A DNA stretch of 64,000 nucleotides from Doris montereyensis. Lineage: Eukaryota > Mollusca > Gastropoda > Nudibranchia > Dorididae. Position 1 is the stretch's first letter; every line of letters starts with the position of its first letter. The translations under genes and the position numbers were made by a program. The notes beneath the pieces are model-generated. The model saw nothing but the letters and a program-made list of their open reading frames with translations. It was not told where the DNA came from and did not search any database. The stretch lies in contig JAXRKP010000645.1 in NCBI GenBank assembly GCA_037039925.1, positions 152,001-216,000 on the forward strand, written 5' to 3'. Below are positions 24,701 to 36,660 of the stretch, piece by piece.

Positions 24701-26815
24701 TAGTTGATCCTTTCTTATGTAATGGTACTACCGTTCCTTTTTTCCAGTCGTCTGGCACCTGTTTGGACTTCCATGCTTGTTGGCATATTGCATGTAGTAG
24801 TTTGTCTGCCTCTCTCCTTAATTTTAATCATTTCTTGATAAACTTGATCTGCTCCTGGGGCTTTTCCTAATTTCACTTTTCTTATAGCTGTTTGGATTTC
24901 TTCCATTGATATACCTATATCTTCAGCTGTCTCCTCTGGATTACTTGTTACTTACTAATTGATCTTTACTCCTTGTTTCGTATTTTCTGGAGGGAGTATG
25001 TAATTGCTGAAAATACTTTCTCCATGTTTTCATGATTTTTCTGTCTTCTTTCATTATTTCTCCTTTGGCTTTCTTAATTTGTCGTATTGGGCATGCTTTG
25101 GTCTTTCTCATGCTCTTCATTGCTCCCCAGAACATCTTTTGATTTCCTTGATAGCTTTATTGAAGTCTTTGTCCAAACTCTTCCCATTGTTCCTGTTTTG
25201 CTTTCCTCACTTCCTCTTTGTGATAGTTCTTTTATTCACGTAATCTATCCTATCCTCTGGCCTCTTTGGTTGCAAGTATTTCCTCCAGGCACCCTTCTTT
25301 TCTTTGATCTTAGTCTTGACATTCTCATTCCACCATGCTGTTCTTTTCCAATCTCCTTTAATTTGTTTCCAACCACAGACCTCTTCAGTACAACTGAGGA
25401 GTGTTTCTTTATACATTTGCCACTTTTCTTCTATTGTGCTATCATTCAGATCCATCTGCCTTTCACTGATAAATCTTTTTATCCTAAATTGGTATATCTG
25501 TTTTATTATTGGTTTATTTAGTTCCTCTATTTTGAGTTTAGTAGCTTTTTGTCTTTCCTTTTCTGTTTTCTTCAGTCGGTAATCTCATTTTGGCAATCAC
25601 TAAGTGATGATCACTAAATATTTCTGCTCCTCTGTTTACTCTTGCATCCAATGTACTGTAAAAATGGGAGTTGCTAACCATTATGTAGTCTATGATTGGC
25701 TTTTCACACTTGTCTTCATTTACTCTTGTTGATTTGTGGATATCTTTATGAGAAAAAAAAGGTGTTGGCTATTTTCATGTTATTTTTTAGGCAAAAATCT
25801 ATTAGTCTCTCTCCGTTTGAAGAAGTTGTTGTCTCTCTTTCTTTACCTATTACTTCTTCTGACGTTTCCATATTGTTGCTTACTCTAGCGTTTAAATCTT
25901 CCTGTTTATGTTAAAGATTCTCTGCAGCTATTTGTAAATTGTTTTTCGAAGATATCTTTTTCTTCTTTAGTGGCGTCTTCGATTGGTCCATAAGCTATTA
26001 ATAATTTAATTTCTCTTCCTTTTGGTTTAATATTTACCTCTAATACCCGTGGGCTTATAAATTTCCAACTTTCTAGTAGTTTTTCATGCCTTTTATGCAC
26101 TAGGAGGCCTACTCTTGCTCTATCTTTGACATCTACTCCTGAGAAGATAAAAATATGATTTGATCCTACATTTTCTATTCCTTGTCCTTTTTCTTTGTTT
26201 CTGTAATGGCCAAAATATCTACTTTGAATTTTTCCATTTCTTCAACTAATTCTAACTCTTTTCCATTTATTGCCCTAACATTCCATGTTCTAAAAGCAAA
26301 GTCCGTGTTCGGTTCCATGTTCGTCATTGAAAGGTCAAGCATTTATTTCTCAGAAACAGTTTGGTTTTGGATAAGCAGGGATTAGCCCACTGTACCCTAG
26401 GTAGATGGTGGGGCTGCCACCTTGAGGCCCCCTACCAGGCCTTGATATTTTCTGTCATGGTCTCATTATTACGACCTCTGAGAATACCTATTTTTATGAG
26501 ATCAAGCGGGCGGTTGGCTGGTGGTGCTGGTAGGTCCTACTTCTTCCCTTCCTTCTTTCACTTATCTTTCATCTTGCTGTTCCCCCTTAATTCACCCTGA
26601 GATCACCGCAATGGTAGACAGGGTAAATTTCAATGAAACAAATCAATATGAGATCAAAAGGTGAGAAATGTATATGATATATTAAGATTTGTTGGTTCTG
26701 TCTTTCAGGAACGAAAATGGTTCCAGTGTGGAGCTGGTTACAGATGGGAAGAGACATTGTTCTGATCAGATTGCGATATACACTATCGATATGGAAGATA
26801 AAAAGTAAATTCTAG
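15784..26815 (+). CDS. ALG5: ALG5, dolichyl-phosphate beta-glucosyltransferase, complete, nine exons
   Basis: Exons: 15784-15849, 16904-~17062, 21098-21213, 22040-22131, 22593-22739, 22962-23021, 23586-23738, 24113-24198, 26709-26815 (stop TAG 26813-26815). The total is about 327 residues, against 324 in human. ALG5 moves glucose from UDP-Glc to dolichyl phosphate on the ER membrane, making the donor for N-glycan glucosylation. Exon 1 encodes a membrane anchor ([15 protein letters not shown]). The GT2 fold follows: [80 protein letters not shown] and [12 protein letters not shown]. Single-base indels occur at 22074-22078 (one A short) and 23641-23644 (one T extra). The exon 2 donor lacks a GT (GAACGCTAAGTT). 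A partial duplicate of exon 6 lies just upstream of the real one. Introns 2 and 8 hold antisense LINE copies. Confidence 0.95.
17440..20720 (-). mobile_element. RTE-like LINE, near full length, antisense in ALG5 intron 2 (copy A)
   Basis: Read on the minus strand, it runs from a repeated 5' region (about 20524-20720) through an AP-like endonuclease ([10 protein letters not shown] at about 19975, IDYIIVRNS) to a reverse transcriptase. The RT shows [25 protein letters not shown] and FADD near 18255. It ends in a C-terminal tail, a short 3' UTR and a CTGATAAAGAAAAA end near 17445. The size, about 3.3 kb, and the endonuclease-RT layout fit RTE/BovB-type elements. Several frameshifts break it, and the endonuclease SDHH motif reads SYHH, losing a catalytic Asp. 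It is not autonomous. Confidence 0.85.
20524..20720. repeat. Three tandem ~64-bp monomers at the 5' end of LINE copy A
   Basis: The unit contains TATTTTCTGTCAGGGTTA, then CCCTTAGCCTTTGGTCA and a GGCAGCAG end. It recurs near 20526, 20595 and 20665 with small changes. Copy B carries only the beginning of the first unit. Tandem 5' monomers act as promoters in some LINE families, so this may be the element's 5' control region. Confidence 0.6.
22870..22921 (+). pseudogene. Decoy partial duplicate of ALG5 exon 6
   Basis: This stretch repeats the first 51 bases of exon 6 (22962-23021) with about two mismatches, 92 bp upstream. It keeps the polypyrimidine tract and the CAG acceptor at 22868-22869. 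It encodes [17 protein letters not shown], then runs into AT-rich sequence and reaches a stop (22932-22934) with no good donor. The true copy reads [12 protein letters not shown] and ends in a GT donor. Using the decoy acceptor would truncate the protein before the RDTQCGFKL block. It is either a tandem duplication or an assembly artefact. Confidence 0.75.
23866..24050 (+). repeat. tRNA-derived SINE, 5' half, in ALG5 intron 7
   Basis: A tRNA-like head is visible: GTGGTCCAGGGGTAAGG (A-box-like) and GGGTTCGTGATCC (B-box-like), 30-odd bases apart. It joins the shared core CAACACCTAG...CGGAAACGGATGATAAAA and GGTCCCATGTGCA. This copy shows that the family has a pol III tRNA-type promoter. It is not a functional tRNA gene because no cloverleaf 3' half follows. 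Confidence 0.7.
24296..24435 (+). repeat. Direct repeat flanking LINE copy B, left copy (SINE-tail-like)
   Basis: It runs from GAGTTGGCCGGAGG to a GGGTAAATTCCAATGAAA end and aligns, at roughly 70% by eye, with 26508-26642. Its 3' part (CCTGAAATCC... GGGTAAAT) resembles the end of the SINE family at 7850-8110. It may be a related element that LINE copy B landed in or next to. Confidence 0.5.
24470..26460 (-). mobile_element. RTE-like LINE with internal deletion, antisense in ALG5 intron 8 (copy B)
   Basis: This is the same family as copy A, nearly identical over long stretches. Endonuclease motifs include [13 protein letters not shown] (start, near 26290), [13 protein letters not shown] and SDHHLVIAK near 25600. 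The RT 5' half follows ([13 protein letters not shown] near 24870). At about 24540-24545 the sequence jumps from the 3' tail directly into the RT. About 1.1 kb is missing (equivalent to copy A 17533-18632), including the FADD catalytic box. The 3' end (CTGATAAAGAAAGA) is at about 24470. Confidence 0.85.
26508..26642 (+). repeat. Direct repeat flanking LINE copy B, right copy (SINE-tail-like)
   Basis: It contains GGTTGGCTGGTGGTGCTGG, then CATCTTGCTGTTCCC and CACCCTGAGATCACCGC, ending GGGTAAATTTCAATGAAA. It is in the same orientation as 24296-24435 and too long and too diverged to be a target-site duplication. Confidence 0.5.
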
Positions 26816-27554
26816 AATGGCACAGCTTACATTACCTGCTTAAGGTGTATTGTTCACATTTGCTTTGTTTAACGTGTACTGAGAAATTTGTGTGTGTGTG
26901 TGCTTGCAGCAGATTCGGGTGAGTTTACAGTACTTACATATAGTTATTATATTAACAACACGTTGTACAGAGACAGCTGTTACACTTGTTCTAAGAAGTA
27001 ATACATTTCATGGTAAAATAAAAATAGTGATTATGTGCTTTTGAAATTTTACTTAATTTAGACACATTTGAAGTACGTTTCATTCTTCTTTACCAAATGT
27101 ATGTTCACAATTTTTTGCCAACCTGTTTTATAATGTAAGAGAGAGAGGGAGAGAAGAGACATTCATCAAAACAGAAGAAAAGTGATGGGAGGAGAAAATG
27201 GAAACAAAAGTGAAAAAAGAGATATAGTTGGTTTGTAGAATGGTTGTGATGAATGAATCAAAATGTCATGCTGGGGCTTTAGGTCTTGTAATTCTTTATA
27301 TAGACAGTGAGATATGTAAATTTGAACACAATTTTGTTTGACTACAGTTTTTTTCCTTGTATTCTGAACAATACATGTCTTCTTGTATGATATTGAATGC
27401 TGATATATCCTGTAAACTTCGTGACATTCATGGTATATTTAAGATTTTCATATCTGTCTTATTTTTGGATGTTGGTGTTTATAATGACAGAAGTGTGTTC
27501 AAAATTCAAAGTGATACAGTTTTACAAGATTAAAGATTACTTTAAGCTGATTTA

Positions 27555-28375
27555 TATTTCATGTCGGACTGCTTATTCCTGCCATACAGCAACAATAAGA
27601 TTGGACACTATTCCTGTTGGTTATTAAAAATAGATGTTGTGAAATGTTGCTTTGAATTGATGAAACTGAAGTCAAAAAGATTTCATAGGCCTCAGTAACA
27701 TTGCCAGGCAGGATCGAGCATGGCAAGTGGCAGAGCCTGCAAATAAGTGTCACATACTACTTCTGATCAGCACAGCGTGTGGTTGAAGTGCAAAGGGGGT
27801 AGTTGAAATTATATCTACTGGCCAGTACAGTCTTAATTAAAGTATCTCATTAGTACAAAGTTATCTCTGATATTGATTGTGAAACTGGTGCAAGTCTGAG
27901 AAATAGATCTAGCACGACTTATGGTCAGACTCAGTCTGACCAGTGTACACAGCGTTAGCAATTGTAACATTGTGACATGGTTGTGGCCTCTGATTTTGTA
28001 AACCTTTGTATTTCTAGTAAAAGTAATGTCATGACCCATGTTGATACATGCCCATGGGCTCATTCTGTAGCTCATGTCGAAATTCAATCTATTTTTTAGT
28101 AACTCATTTGTTCTTTCCATTTTCTACTCCATTTATGAAATAATAACAATGAAATATAACTATTCAGACTAAACACAAAATTATCAAGAAAAAAAGCCCC
28201 CAAGCAGTATATTAAGTAGATTTATGCCAACAATCAACTTAAAGTAACATCAGAACAACATCTCAACACCTTTTTTTAGGAAGTGACCATTCAACAGTGT
28301 CTATTTTTTAGTAACCGGCAGGAATAGTATCTGACCTTATTGCTTTAAAATGCGTCAGAATAAGCACTCATTTCA
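27555..28375. repeat. Imperfect inverted repeat, ~85-bp arms, ~650-bp spacer
   Basis: The reverse complement of 27555-27640 (CTATTTTTAATAACCAACAG, GAATAGTGTCC, CTTATTG, GGAATAAGCAGTCC) aligns with 28290-28375 (CTATTTTTTAGTAACCGGCA, GGAATAGTATC, CTTATTG, AGAATAAGCACTC). It may be a MITE-like element or a relic. No coding frame lies in the spacer. Confidence 0.55.
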
Positions 28376-31084
28376 AACAGGAGTCATCCTACAAATTCTT
28401 GGTGTATAAACTCAACATTCTTTAAAATAAAGTGTAATGTAAATTCAGTTACTGTGTTTGCTGTAAGTGTTCTTTTACAAGTCCTTATACAAGAAGCAAG
28501 TGAGTGCTTTAAAAAAAAAAGAATAGATTGTTACATAAAAAGGAACTATTTCATTTTTTGCAGATAAGTGATGGTGATAATGAATTTTTCACATATTTTA
28601 TAGTATTTATATTAATATAAAACGTTTGCTTTGATGAAATTGCTTTAAATGATTATATAATGTGTTTGTTGGAGAGGGCTGCTAGTAGAGCTAGTGGCAG
28701 GATATTTCACTGTGCTGATAAACTTGCCTCTATATACTCAAGAGTAGTGTTGACAACTTTGCTTTCTTATAACTCATTTGACCTTCACCTTACTTTTTGT
28801 TGTAATAAAGGCCCCTAAAATTGTCAACAGTTGTGGTCACATAGCTTTGTTGTGAAGATTGGTCCTTTACTTTATGTATTTACTTAAAGTAAGTTTGCTA
28901 TGGTTGGGATTTTTAAAAATGTGTTGGTAATGTCCATAAAATGTTTATTTAATTACCCATGACTGGAGGACAAACTAGTTATCTATTGTCAGTTTTAATG
29001 TTTGTCTTCTGTATGAGTAATGAGTGTGTCAATTTCTGCTCTTTTTAAGCCCCAAAATATTATTATGTAATATGCTGTATGGTCTTCCAGGCCTCTGTGT
29101 GTTTGAGAATATTGTACTGCCAACACAAATACATTTTTGTGAAAAGGGTGAAAGAAATGAGTAACATCTTTGTGGATTGATATAGATCTCTTATGTTTGA
29201 GAATAGTATTCTTGACTTTCTATCAAAATTTTCTGCCCCATGTTGATGTTCATTTGTTTTTATAGGTTTATCAGTTTGTTTCCCTTTTCTTCTTCTTTTT
29301 TGATGATGGGATGGGGAGGGACGTCTTAGATTTTGTTTGTTTTAAGCAACAATTGGAATATTGAATAGCCTAGGATTTCGATCTGTAATTGTGAATTGTC
29401 TTTCATCCAACATAATTATAGTTATATTTCATGTTTATAATATATGTGTTTTCAAAATATTTCTCAAATTAGGATCTACTGGTGCCTTAATAAATATGAT
29501 ATATATTTTTTAAATAATGAAAGTTTGAGTTTCTTTTTTGATATCTGTGTGTACATTTTTATCACTTTCAAGGGATGTCAGAGTTTGTGTACAAATAGGA
29601 CAAATATTAAGAGTTGAATCATAATTAAGTACCAGTAAAATACACTGTACAGTGAGTAAAGGTAACATAGAAAACTACGTATTACATTGTCATTTGTTAT
29701 AAACAGCACTTTACATTGTCATGGATTAATTAGTTAAATAAAAGAAAAGTATACAGCCTTTAAAGAGAAGACAAAAATCAAACCCAAACATAAAAGATCC
29801 CATAATTTGCTTTTAATTATCATTGTCCAGATCAAGTTTAAATCTAAGTGATAGGTGTCTGGATTTTATTTTATTTGCCTTATTTTTCTAAATGTAAGCT
29901 AAAACCAAAATGATAGTTCAGGTATAATCACATTTCAATAGATAGTCATACATGCATATGATTATTGTGAGTTCCAATAATTAACTATTTCTACATGAAC
30001 TCTTTAATCACCTTAGACTTTAAGGAATATATTGTTACAGGAAAGAATCAAGAGAAGTGGAGCTTAGGTCTACGAAGAGAAAAGATCTTGGACTTTCAAT
30101 TCATACTGTGTTTTTCTTAAGCCACATTTTCATGATTTTTGCAATGTCATTTATTGTCTGTTGTGTTACTTTCCTCGTCATGAAAGAAATGTGCTTGTAT
30201 TTGAACCTTTATTGTTGTTTTTTTTGTCTTTGCAATAATTACATCATAATATGTGACTGTGTCAAGGGCTACAATGTTTTTACCAATGCTTTGGAAATGT
30301 TAAAGGAGAACTATTAAATTTATAAGGGTAATATGAAATTGCTGTGTTTTTTATTATTTAAGTTGCGTGTTATTTTTTGTGCAAGATATTTCTAGTGTTA
30401 AGAATAATGTAAAAGTTTATATAATTATAAGAAACAAATTGAAAATATCAAATGGGATAAGATATTAAGCGAAACCATAGACACTAGACAGAAGTATATC
30501 ATGACACATTGGAAAATGTATTTGGTACCAGTGTTGTAAAATCATTCTGAATTGAACATCCATTTTTCACATAGAATGTGTCACCTCAAAACAAATTCAC
30601 TTTTAGAGGTTACAAGCTAATCATTAAAATGGAGATTTATAACCCCTTACTCTTACACATCTATCTACATAAATATCAAACAAGCCAAAAATGCGATCTG
30701 ACCTAGCATCTTTATTTCTCATCCAAATAGGCTAAAAAATTTCTGTCAAGGTTATCAATGGTCGGTAGATGTGTCTTTTGACCTTTAGAACGATGAAATA
30801 TATTTTGGTGATGACTTATAATTAATTAATTTTTGCATCATTTCACTTACAAATTACTCTTTTTTCAATAGCCTCAATCGTCAAGGATTTAGTTAACAAC
30901 ATGTCTGGAGCTCTCCGTTAACAAAAAGAATGACATTGTCAATGATAACCTTAGCCTTATGCAATTGAATCCCATCTTACATTACCGATCAAAAGATCTA
31001 CATGTAGCTTAAGATCTTAATCTAGAAAATATTTATCTCTAGAGTCACTATAAATGTAATCCTTCGTGAGTGCGAAACAGCGAG

Positions 31085-31150
31085 CAGTCATTATAGTGGA
31101 GTGGTTAAGGCAATGGGGTAGGATTTTCTAGTCGCCAGTTCAGTTCTTAG
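31085..31150 (+). repeat. Possible tRNA-derived SINE head
   Basis: GTGGAGTGGTTAAGGCAATG resembles a pol III A box region. AGTTCAGTTCTTAGC, about 40 bases on, is a weak B box. No shared core follows. The call is weak. Confidence 0.3.
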
Positions 31151-32659
31151 CTGGAATAATATAATAATTTAAAAATTGTTTATTCTTTTCGTTTGTCATG
31201 ACTGCAAAGGGCTTTGATTTAGTTTTAGACATTTGTTAAGGGTTTTTAAATCCATATGCTTAAGTTAAAACACAAAAGTTTTCTAGCATAAAATACATGA
31301 GGAATCAAATGGTGGCATTTTTTAGCTTACCTTAATGCGCAGAAAAAGTTTAAACAGAAATTAAAATAAATTTGAAAAATAATTGGTTAACCTGAGCAAA
31401 TTATAGCTAGTAACAAAATATGTTCAAAGTAAAAGAGCAAAATTAGAGATAGGACAAGATAGAGCTCTCAACTTTTGACCTGCCTGGTGTTTTTACTTTC
31501 TCCAAGATACCAATTTTTTATTAGACTTAAGACTTAAGGAGTATCAATATTTTCCAATACACAATTAGACTATTGTTTTGGTTAGTAAAATCTGGAAATT
31601 GTCAAAAACACTAACTAACAACGGACACCTTAAGGTGGAATTGGCAAAAGCTTGATCGTAATGCACCCCAGGACCATAATAACATAAAGTATAAAACAGA
31701 ACCAATCCTAATCATTATTGAAAAGCAATATAAAGCTATTGGATTTCAAACCATATTTAGCTCCTCTTGGTAGACTCACTTTTACACTAAAACAGGTTAT
31801 CATTCATATTAGTTATGTTTATCCAGTTTGGAAGATAATCATTCTCTTGATTGTACTCTTAGGAAAGGAACTTCACTCTAATTTCCCCACTTGACTCAGG
31901 TGTGAATGAGTACCCAGCTATAGGTAGAGAAAGATCTTGTCTGAGTGTTAATACGAAAAGCCAAACAGGCTTGTGTGCTGTATGCTCCCCCGGGAGTTTA
32001 GATTATAAGGACTTTGAATGAAATGGCCTGTTGGGGGATAAATGATGTACAGTCGGTGAGCCATCTTTATCCATCTTTATCTTTAAAGGTGGTGCTACAT
32101 CTCACATAAGTTTTCATGAAAGTCATTTATGAAGAATTAAGATAATACATAAAATGAAGATTAAGATATTTTTAAACAATACAATTTATCCCACCAATCT
32201 GTCTGAAAGTAGTCAAAGGCTTCACTTGTAATTTGGATCACAGTAACCTGGGACTTTAGTCTCTCCTTTTCAAGCAATCCGTTGTCAGCAGTGGTAATTT
32301 CTTAAGTCACATAGGAGAACATTGTTTAAAATTTAAAAGGTAATTCAGAACTGTGACTACTCTGGTGGAAGCACAAGAAACCAATGAATAAGTAATACGC
32401 CTGAAATGTAATCAAGCATGGATCCAAAAATGTCTTCAGTCTAATAAGATCAGGTTAGTTTCTTTGAATGGATGTGCATCGATAGAATCACTCCTAATGG
32501 CTACAGATCATCAATGACCTTGTTCGAAGTGAAGATGACCTTTATGATTGCTTCAACCTTGTCCCATTCCATGCTACTGTCATTACTAAATAAAAATGGT
32601 TTTAAATAGTGTTGTATTCAGTGTTCTAGGTTGATAATGTTTATTATTTTTCTTATCAA

Positions 32660-33270
32660 TGTAAAGGGTGGTTAAAAAAAGTGTTAAGATGTCAAATATT
32701 CATAAATTTAAAATTAATGCAACAAAGCATGAATTGAAAGGCTACACTTTCTGATTTTAACATTAAATGTTAATTTATTATATCAACGGATAACAAAACG
32801 ACACTTCTTTGTTTCAAATCGGCACTAGACAAGCTCTTTGAAATTCACTTTAAATTATAAACACCGCATTGGCGAAGGCAGGCCTTGATTCTGACGATGA
32901 AGTTCCGACCTGCGTTCCTCAAGGTGTTAGCTGACACTTGTAGGATGTAGTCGGATCGATTAACAAAGATTGTTTCTTTGGCAGATCCCCATAGCAAAAA
33001 AGCCAACGGACTGAGGTTTGGGCTGTGAGGAGCCCAAGCTTGGTTGGTGTCAAGTGCAATAACGTGGGTACTGAAAAGCTGCTGTGAATAGATGATTGTG
33101 TCTTGGGCCTTATGGGGAGGAGCTCCATCCTGCATAAACCAAGTTTTCCGTAGTTAGCTGTTAGTGAGTGACGTATGAAGGTCAGCAAAGAAATATGCCA
33201 TAACTTGACATTTATGCCAACCACCAAACTCAAATGTCTGCATTCACTTGATGCTGGAGCCATCATAAAT
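32660..33270 (-). mobile_element. Tc1/mariner-superfamily transposase relic, 3' part
   Basis: The minus strand encodes FMQDGAPPHKAQDTIIY, then WAPHSPNLSPLAFLLWGSAK and a C-terminal helix-rich end (NAGRNFIVRIKACLRQCG). The QDGAPPH and W..SPNLSPL.FLLWG motifs mark the second and third DDE/D catalytic regions of mariner-type transposases. The 5' half is absent and the frame is broken near 33155. GGGTGGTTAAAAAAAGTGTT at 32667-32686 is plausibly the terminal inverted repeat at the 3' side; I see no partner. Confidence 0.75.
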
Positions 33271-35158
33271 ACACATTACAAAGAAAATAATGATCCCTCT
33301 ATTTAAAAGAGACAACCTTGTGTCTCCCTTTACTAACACTCATGTATACACGTTTTGCGTGTGTGTAATTTTTGTGCTGATTGTGCGTGGAAAAGGAGAG
33401 GTGCAGTTTATCTTATTATTGATTATAATGGCACAAGGGAGAAGCAATTATTTTGAGCCTCCTTGTACTGATGCATGCTAAATCTTCTTTATCTCCTTTG
33501 TCTCATTAGTAGTAATAAACTGATTCATGATCTTTTTGCTTTGACTGAATCTTTTAAACATGATATTGATAGGCTGTCTTATAGGTTTCTTATTGTTTAA
33601 TTGCTGTGGCATACAGATGACTATACCAAATTAAATCACACTGAAGAAATAAGAAAATTGACAGCTACATTACCTGCAATGCTTTCCCCATGGGATTTGT
33701 TATGACTTAATGAAAAACAGAAAATTAGTATTCTGCTTGAGAGATAACATTGATGATGAACAACAAATCAGAGATAATAGTCTTAGTATGGCAATGGTCA
33801 TTCCTGTCAGACTGTTCTAGAGGGATTATTTGACTAGTATGAAAAGAGGTTAACAAATTTGGAACAGAAAATGCACTTGATATTTATATCCAAAAATGTG
33901 TTTGAATTGCTTATTGTCAACAGTTAACTAAATTTTACTTCACCATTCAGGTAGTGTTCATTGTCTCTCCATCCTAATTGGACAATTATATTTTAATGTT
34001 TCAACATCTGAAAAACGCAAACAAGATCAAGAAATAAAAGCACAATGGTCAAGAGTTGATTTATTTTTAATTATATATTTATACTTTATTGTGATTTCTA
34101 TCTTGATGTTATTAATATTGGTATTAGTGATACAGTAACAGTAAACATATTAAAAAAGATACATAACACTTGTTAAATATATAATACAATAAAAAATATC
34201 ATGTTTTCTGAAGGGACACACCTCTGAATACTCTCATAAAAGAAGTGATTCATTGTTTCCCCAGTTTCAAACAAGTCATTCCCTTGACTGCTCATCTGTC
34301 CTATCAATGTTTTCGGCAAGGAAATTTTTAGGGGTAACTTGGTGTACAAACAGTTTCATTTATAAAACATTTTTTAGTGACTAGACACAAAAATGGTTAC
34401 CATTACCTTCCCTGTGAAACATTACACAATGTCTCTTTTTAAGTTACACAGAAAGTGGCACTAGGGCAAGCCCGAAGATTTCTTTCATTAGTCTACGTCT
34501 AAAGTCAAAGCAATCAAACAATAATGACAAAAAGTACAGGAATAAATTTCCCAAATACATATACTCTAAAAGAAGCTGTCATTTTGATATTTCATGTGAT
34601 GACAAAGAAACCCAAGAAAAACAGAAATCATTTAATAATAAGCTTGAGACATTTTCATGTCCAATTCAATATTTAAAGCCTTATATTTGTGGAAAATAAA
34701 AAATAGATTTAAAAGTCTCATTCTTCTAAATAAATTCTTAAATATATCCCTACGTATTTGACTATGTCGATAATATCTCTTAAATGGAAGTGTAAGCCAA
34801 AACAGCATTTTGTTACAATGTTTTCTTCCTTCCATTTTATTAGAACCAGTTTAGATTAAGTGTCAATATATTTGTATTTTTAGGTCAATAACAAGATTTC
34901 ATTTCAAAATATGCAACTACATACGAATATAACTGTTACTACTAAGGACAGTTTACATCTTGTACTGTGCATATATGTTTAATATTTTATGATATTTTAT
35001 ACTAGATAGTTCTATTTACCTTTGTAGGCTACTATAAATATTATAATTATTACAAAAAGTGATCAATCAATGACTGTTTTCCTAACAGGCAAGATTTTTA
35101 AAAGGCCCTGCAGAATATAATATTAATATAATATAAAGGTTAGAATATAGAACTGAAA

Positions 35159-35395
35159 TTGGATATAAAGACAAATACAAATAAAATCATTAGCAGAGAT
35201 AAGATTCACTTCAAAAGAAAAACAATCAAATTAAACAAAACTAAAAAGAAGTTAAATACCAATAAAATCATTCGCACAGATAAGATTCACCTCAAAAGAA
35301 AAAAAGAAAGAAATCAAAGGCATTTAAAAAGGAAATTAAATACCAATAAAATTATTAACAGAGATAAGATTCACCTCCCAATTAAAAAAAAATGA
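35159..35395. repeat. Three imperfect ~86-bp tandem units, A-rich
   Basis: AATAAAATCATTAGCAGAGA followed by TAAGATTCAC recurs with changes near 35177, 35262 and 35345, each followed by an A-rich stretch. The open frame across it simply repeats NTNKII-DKIH and is not taken as a gene. Confidence 0.65.
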
Positions 35396-36344
35396 AAATT
35401 AAAGAAAACTTTAAATAAAATAAGTTTTAATGTGGAGATGGCGCAGCATGAAGTATGATCAAGTTACATCTTTGGAATGTAATAAGATAACTAATTGAGA
35501 CTTCTAAATTACAAATCAGTAATAAATGGCAAGGTTAGTTAAATTATTAAAAGTTAAAATTGTCAATGTCAATGACTAAAATACCTTATTCAAGATAAAA
35601 CCTGTAAACAGATCAATTGTATCACAAAAAAACATTTGTTATAAAAAGTAAAAATACATTGAAATCACAAAAGCTAAACTCATACATGTCTTTGTATTAT
35701 AGGAATGATGTAAGTATAATGGTCCTCAAAACTAGAAAAACTTTTTCCTTGATCTAGAATAAAAGTGAACAACAACATATTGACAAGCGCACAAAGACTG
35801 AGTAAAGATCAATATTGTAAGAGCAAGCTAAAGCCAGCAAATGTGATTAATCTGGCAACTAAAACCTGACATTGATCACAACTTCCCCTAGTGAAAGTCT
35901 AAACAGTCGACTATGCTTGTAATGGTGTCCTTGGGGGAGTAGAAGAAAGATCACTACATCCGTAGTTAAACCCAATCGCTTGACTACAAATTCAAGTGAC
36001 ACAAGCACTATGTACACACTATGTGCATCAATCAGTCAGGTAAGTAGATCCTCACATGATGTAGAATGTAATAATAATAATAATAATAAGCAAGCACAAG
36101 TCTAAGCCTACCTTGGAAGTGAAGGCATACTGTATTTGTACATGTACATTATTTAGATCGATCATTAGGCTTGATTGGCGTGTTATCTTAAACCAATCAG
36201 GTCAAACTTTATCATGGAAAAAATCAATACATCTGTTGACTTTTTATTATAAACTGTAGAGGACCTTGGAGAAAATTCACTTCACTACAACTGTCACGAT
36301 GAATATATTGAAGTCATTACAATTGTCTTATTTTTACAGAGGTT

Positions 36345-36660
36345 TAATAACATCAGTGCTAGTACCAGGGAAAAGATAAATACATCCGAAGATCATTACA
36401 ACCGACTTCACAACAGGTTGAGTAATGACATCAGTACCGTTTCCAGGGAAAGAGATCAATTCATCCGAAGATCATTACAACCGACTTCACTACAAGTGGA
36501 GTAATGACATCGGTGCCAGTTCCAGAAAAGAAGATCAATACATCCGAAGATCATCACAACCGACTTCACAACAAGTGGAGTAATGACATTAGTACCAGTC
36601 CCGGGGAAAAAGATCAATACATCTGAAGATCATTACAACCCAGTTTACTACAGGTAGATT
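36345..36660. repeat. 79-bp minisatellite, about four units
   Basis: The unit contains ATCCGAAGATCATTACAACC, GACTTCAC, GTGGAGTAATGACATC and AGATCAATAC. Successive unit starts are 79 bp apart for at least three intervals. The period is not a multiple of three, and the units differ by point changes. Confidence 0.85.

Noticed and set aside
30057..30317. 86-residue hydrophobic ORF
   Set aside because: Cys/Phe-rich translation of AT-rich spacer. No recognisable family, and it starts at a chance ATG.
35159..35395. Lys-rich 78-residue ORF with internal repeats
   Set aside because: It is explained by A-rich tandem DNA units. No start context, splice sites or homologue recognised.
36345..36660. CRISPR-like array
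   Set aside because: The 79-bp units are contiguous, with no repeat/spacer alternation, and the genome is eukaryotic.
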